A stretch of DNA of 64,000 nucleotides from Streptomyces sp. LUP47B. Its GTDB lineage: Bacteria; Actinomycetota; Actinomycetes; Streptomycetales; Streptomycetaceae. The notes beneath the pieces are model-generated. The model made no database searches, was not told the origin of the DNA, and saw only the letters and a list, made by a program, of their open reading frames with translations. The position numbers and the translations under genes were made by a program. Positions 61,913 to 64,000 of the stretch are shown here, in pieces (position 1 is the stretch's first letter; each line of letters opens with the position of its first letter). The stretch is from assembly GCF_001746295.1 (NCBI RefSeq), contig NZ_MJAH01000004.1:401995-465994 (forward strand), written 5' to 3'.

Positions 61913-62859
61913 TCCGGACCGTGGAGTCACCACCGCATGTGTCCGCACCGGTACTCGCCGCCTACAGTTACTGCGAGACCGTGACCGGACAGCAGGCGCG
62001 CAACTTCGCGTACGGCATCAGGCTGCTGCCCACGTCCAAGCGACGTGCGATGTCGGCGCTCTACGCGTTCTCACGGCGCGTCGACGACATCGGCGACGGC
62101 GCGCTGGCGGACGACGTGAAGACCGCGAGACTCGAGGACACCCGGGCCATGCTGACCCGGGTGCGGGAGGGCTCGGTCGACGAGGACGACACCGATCCGG
62201 TGGCCGTCGCCCTCGCCCATGCCGCAGAGACCTTCCCGATCCCGCTGAGCGGCCTGGACGAGCTGATCGACGGCGTCCTGATGGACGTACGCGGCGAGAC
62301 CTACGAGACCTGGGACGACCTGAAGGTGTACTGCCGCTGTGTGGCGGGCGCCATCGGACGGCTCTCGCTCGGTGTTTTCGGCACCGAACCCGGGGCGCGC
62401 GCCGCCGAACGCGCGCCGGAGTATGCCGACACGCTCGGTCTTGCGCTCCAGCTCACCAACATCCTCAGAGACGTCCGGGAGGACGCCGAGGGCGGACGCA
62501 TCTACCTGCCCGCCGACGACCTCGCGAAGTTCGGCTGCTCGGCCGGCTTCAAGGGGCCGAAACCACCGGAGGGCGCCGACTTCGCGGGCCTCGTGCACTT
62601 CGAAGTGCGACGGGCCCGCGCCCTTTTCGCCGAGGGTTACCGGCTGCTCCCCATGCTCGACCGGCGCAGCGGTGCCTGTGTCGCCGCCATGGCCGGCATC
62701 TACCGCCGTCTGCTCGACCGCATCGAGCGCGACCCCGAGGCGGTGCTGCGCGGCCGGGTGTCACTGCCCGGACGTGAGAAGGCGTACGTCGCCGTCCGTG
62801 GCCTGTCCGGTCTGGACGCACGGCATGTGACGCGGCAGACCGTCAGGAGGCGCGCCTGA
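61909..62859 (+). CDS. hpnD: HpnD, presqualene diphosphate synthase family
   Basis: 316 residues, GTG start overlapping the hpnC stop; a GTG at 61921 is also possible. Motifs RRVDDIGDG (57-65) and ILRDVREDAEGGRIYLPADDL match the squalene/phytoene synthase family, and YSYCETVTGQQARNFAYGI fits HpnD. It makes presqualene diphosphate from two farnesyl diphosphates. The stop is followed at once by the ATG of a 46-residue ORF (TGATG). Confidence 0.93.
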   Translation: MIRTVESPPHVSAPVLAAYSYCETVTGQQARNFAYGIRLLPTSKRRAMSALYAFSRRVDDIGDGALADDVKTARLEDTRAMLTRVREGSVDEDDTDPVAVALAHAAETFPIPLSGLDELIDGVLMDVRGETYETWDDLKVYCRCVAGAIGRLSLGVFGTEPGARAAERAPEYADTLGLALQLTNILRDVREDAEGGRIYLPADDLAKFGCSAGFKGPKPPEGADFAGLVHFEVRRARALFAEGYRLLPMLDRRSGACVAAMAGIYRRLLDRIERDPEAVLRGRVSLPGREKAYVAVRGLSGLDARHVTRQTVRRRA

Positions 62860-62999
62860 TGGACAATTCGGTCCAAGGTGATGCCACTGGAGAAAAGTGG
62901 CACGCAACCCTCCGCTCGAGGACGGCGTCCCTGACTGCAACGGCCGGCCGTGCATCGTTCAAGCACCACGGCGTCCGCGCAGGGGAGGGTGTGCGATGA
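62859..62999 (+). CDS. 46-residue coupled ORF between hpnD and hpnE (DUF6380-like)
   Basis: The ATG overlaps the hpnD stop (TGATG) and the TGA overlaps the hpnE start (ATGA), so the frame exactly bridges the gap. Product is small, basic, without cysteine or membrane helix; motifs include GDATGEKWHATLR, RTASLTATAGRASF and KHHGVRAGEG. I recall a DUF6380 family of this size and wording in Streptomyces, but could not check. Its codons are less GC-biased at third positions than those of its neighbours. Confidence 0.6.
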   Translation: MDNSVQGDATGEKWHATLRSRTASLTATAGRASFKHHGVRAGEGVR

Positions 63000-64000
63000 C
63001 CGACGGGCAGCAGTCCGGGCGGGACGCCGTCGTGATCGGCGGTGGGCTCGCCGGTATCACCACCGCGCTCGCGCTCGCCGACGCCGGAGTGCGCGTCACG
63101 CTGCTCGAAGGCAGACCGCGGCTGGGCGGACTCGCCTTCTCCTTCCAGCGCGGCGAACTGACCGTCGACAACGGACAGCACGTCTACCTGCGTTGCTGCA
63201 CCGCCTACCGCTGGTTCCTCGACCGCATCGAGGGAACGGCGCTGGCGCCGCTGCAGAACCGGCTCGACGTGCCCGTACTCGACGTGGCCCGGCCCGAGGG
63301 CCGACGGCTCGGCAGACTGCGGCGCGACGCGCTGCCGGTGCCCCTGCATCTGGGGCGCAGCCTCGCGACCTATCCGCATCTCTCGCTCGCCGAACGGGCC
63401 AGGGTGGGGCGCGCCGCGCTCGCACTCAAGGGACTCGACCTCGCCGATCCGAGCCTGGACGCACAGGACTTCGGCAACTGGCTGACCGCGCACGGTCAGT
63501 CGGCGCGTGCCATCGAGGCCCTGTGGGACCTGGTCGGGGTCGCCACCCTCAACGCGGTCGCGGGCGACGCCTCGCTGGGGCTCGCCGCGATGGTGTTCAA
63601 GACCGGTCTGCTGTCCGACCCGGGCGCGGCCGACATCGGCTGGGCGCACGTCCCGCTGGGTGAACTGCATGACCGGCTCGCCCGCAAGGCGCTCGACTCC
63701 GCGGGCGTGCGTACCGAGGTCCGTACACGCGTCACCTCCATCTCTACTGACGAGAACGGCACTTGGAGCGTTCAGGTTCCCGGGGAGACGCTCCGGGCCG
63801 ACGCGGTGGTCCTCGCCGTCGCCCAGGACGAGGCGTGTGACCTGCTGCCGGAGGGTGCGCTGGACGCCCCGGAAAATCTTCGACGGATCGGCACCGCGCC
63901 GATCCTCAACGTCCATGTCGTCTACGACCGCAAGGTCCTCGACAAGCCGTTCTTCGCGGCCCTCGGCACCCCGGTGCAGTGGGTCTTCGACCGCACCGAC
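62996..64000 (+). CDS. hpnE: HpnE, hydroxysqualene dehydroxylase (3' end outside window)
   Basis: 335 residues visible; the gene continues past the right edge. FAD-binding amine-oxidase/phytoene-desaturase fold: VVIGGGLAGITTALALADAG (12-31), then GRPRLGGLAFSF and NGQHVYLRCC. In bacteria with HpnCDE this enzyme reduces hydroxysqualene to squalene, the substrate of squalene-hopene cyclase, which would be expected further downstream. GGGGAGGG precedes the ATG. Confidence 0.93.
   Translation, partial: MTDGQQSGRDAVVIGGGLAGITTALALADAGVRVTLLEGRPRLGGLAFSFQRGELTVDNGQHVYLRCCTAYRWFLDRIEGTALAPLQNRLDVPVLDVARPEGRRLGRLRRDALPVPLHLGRSLATYPHLSLAERARVGRAALALKGLDLADPSLDAQDFGNWLTAHGQSARAIEALWDLVGVATLNAVAGDASLGLAAMVFKTGLLSDPGAADIGWAHVPLGELHDRLARKALDSAGVRTEVRTRVTSISTDENGTWSVQVPGETLRADAVVLAVAQDEACDLLPEGALDAPENLRRIGTAPILNVHVVYDRKVLDKPFFAALGTPVQWVFDRTD

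Overview
The window is a high-GC stretch of actinobacterial chromosome, almost certainly from a Streptomyces. The signs are strong third-position GC bias, many GTG starts, tightly coupled genes, a WhiB-like regulator, an SsgA-like sporulation protein, a small two-domain laccase, a rare TTA (bldA-type) codon and a hopanoid operon. From memory, gene order follows the S. coelicolor region running from the small laccase through ssgD and idi to the squalene/hopanoid genes. I could not run an alignment to confirm this. No phage, transposase, integrase, rRNA or CRISPR array is visible.

Layout. 1-6.7 kb: a secreted ThuA/sugar-dehydrogenase protein (partial), a small laccase, an ornithine cyclodeaminase-like enzyme, a LacI regulator with a nearby palindrome, and a glyoxalase-fold protein. 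6.9-13.1 kb: the most unusual block. It holds a WhiB-like gene, three tRNA-like genes, an atypical short-chain dehydrogenase with a zinc ribbon, a tandem AAA ATPase coupled to a metallopeptidase-like VWA protein, a fourth tRNA-like gene and a conserved unknown gene. 13.3-24 kb: acyl-ACP desaturase with three 15-bp repeats upstream, dimethylargininase, a double MerR regulator, an ABC-F ATPase, a GPP34 protein, a decayed isocitrate lyase/PEP mutase-type pseudogene with an 8-bp tandem repeat, ssgD, endonuclease V and small genes. 24.3-30 kb: a four-gene acyl-CoA racemase/dehydrogenase/thiolase/FadB operon for branched or fatty acyl-CoA breakdown. 30.3-43 kb: a ThDP decarboxylase, a MerR/permease divergon, two secreted peptidases, a BCCT osmolyte transporter and a second ABC-F gene. 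43-53 kb: tex, a 43-residue microprotein, a GlxA-type regulator next to a DJ-1 paralogue, enoyl-CoA hydratase, HdeD, an anti-sigma-type ATPase, idi, a CDF exporter and galE.

53.5-60.6 kb: a seven-gene operon with two CDP-alcohol phosphotransferases, a LicC-like nucleotidyltransferase, a glycerol-1-phosphate-dehydrogenase-like enzyme, a glycosyltransferase and a TagGH-type ABC exporter. Together these could make a CDP-activated polyol phosphate, build it into a lipid or glycopolymer and export it. 60.9-64 kb: the start of the hopanoid operon (hpnC, hpnD, hpnE), with two unannotated-looking small ORFs tied in by overlapping start/stop codons. The idi gene at 50.5 kb would supply isoprenoid precursors to it.

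The best candidates for something undescribed are the four non-canonical tRNA-like genes around the AAA/VWA/SDR/WhiB-like genes, the phosphopolyol operon, and a 12-bp palindrome shared by the GPP34 gene and the hopanoid operon.
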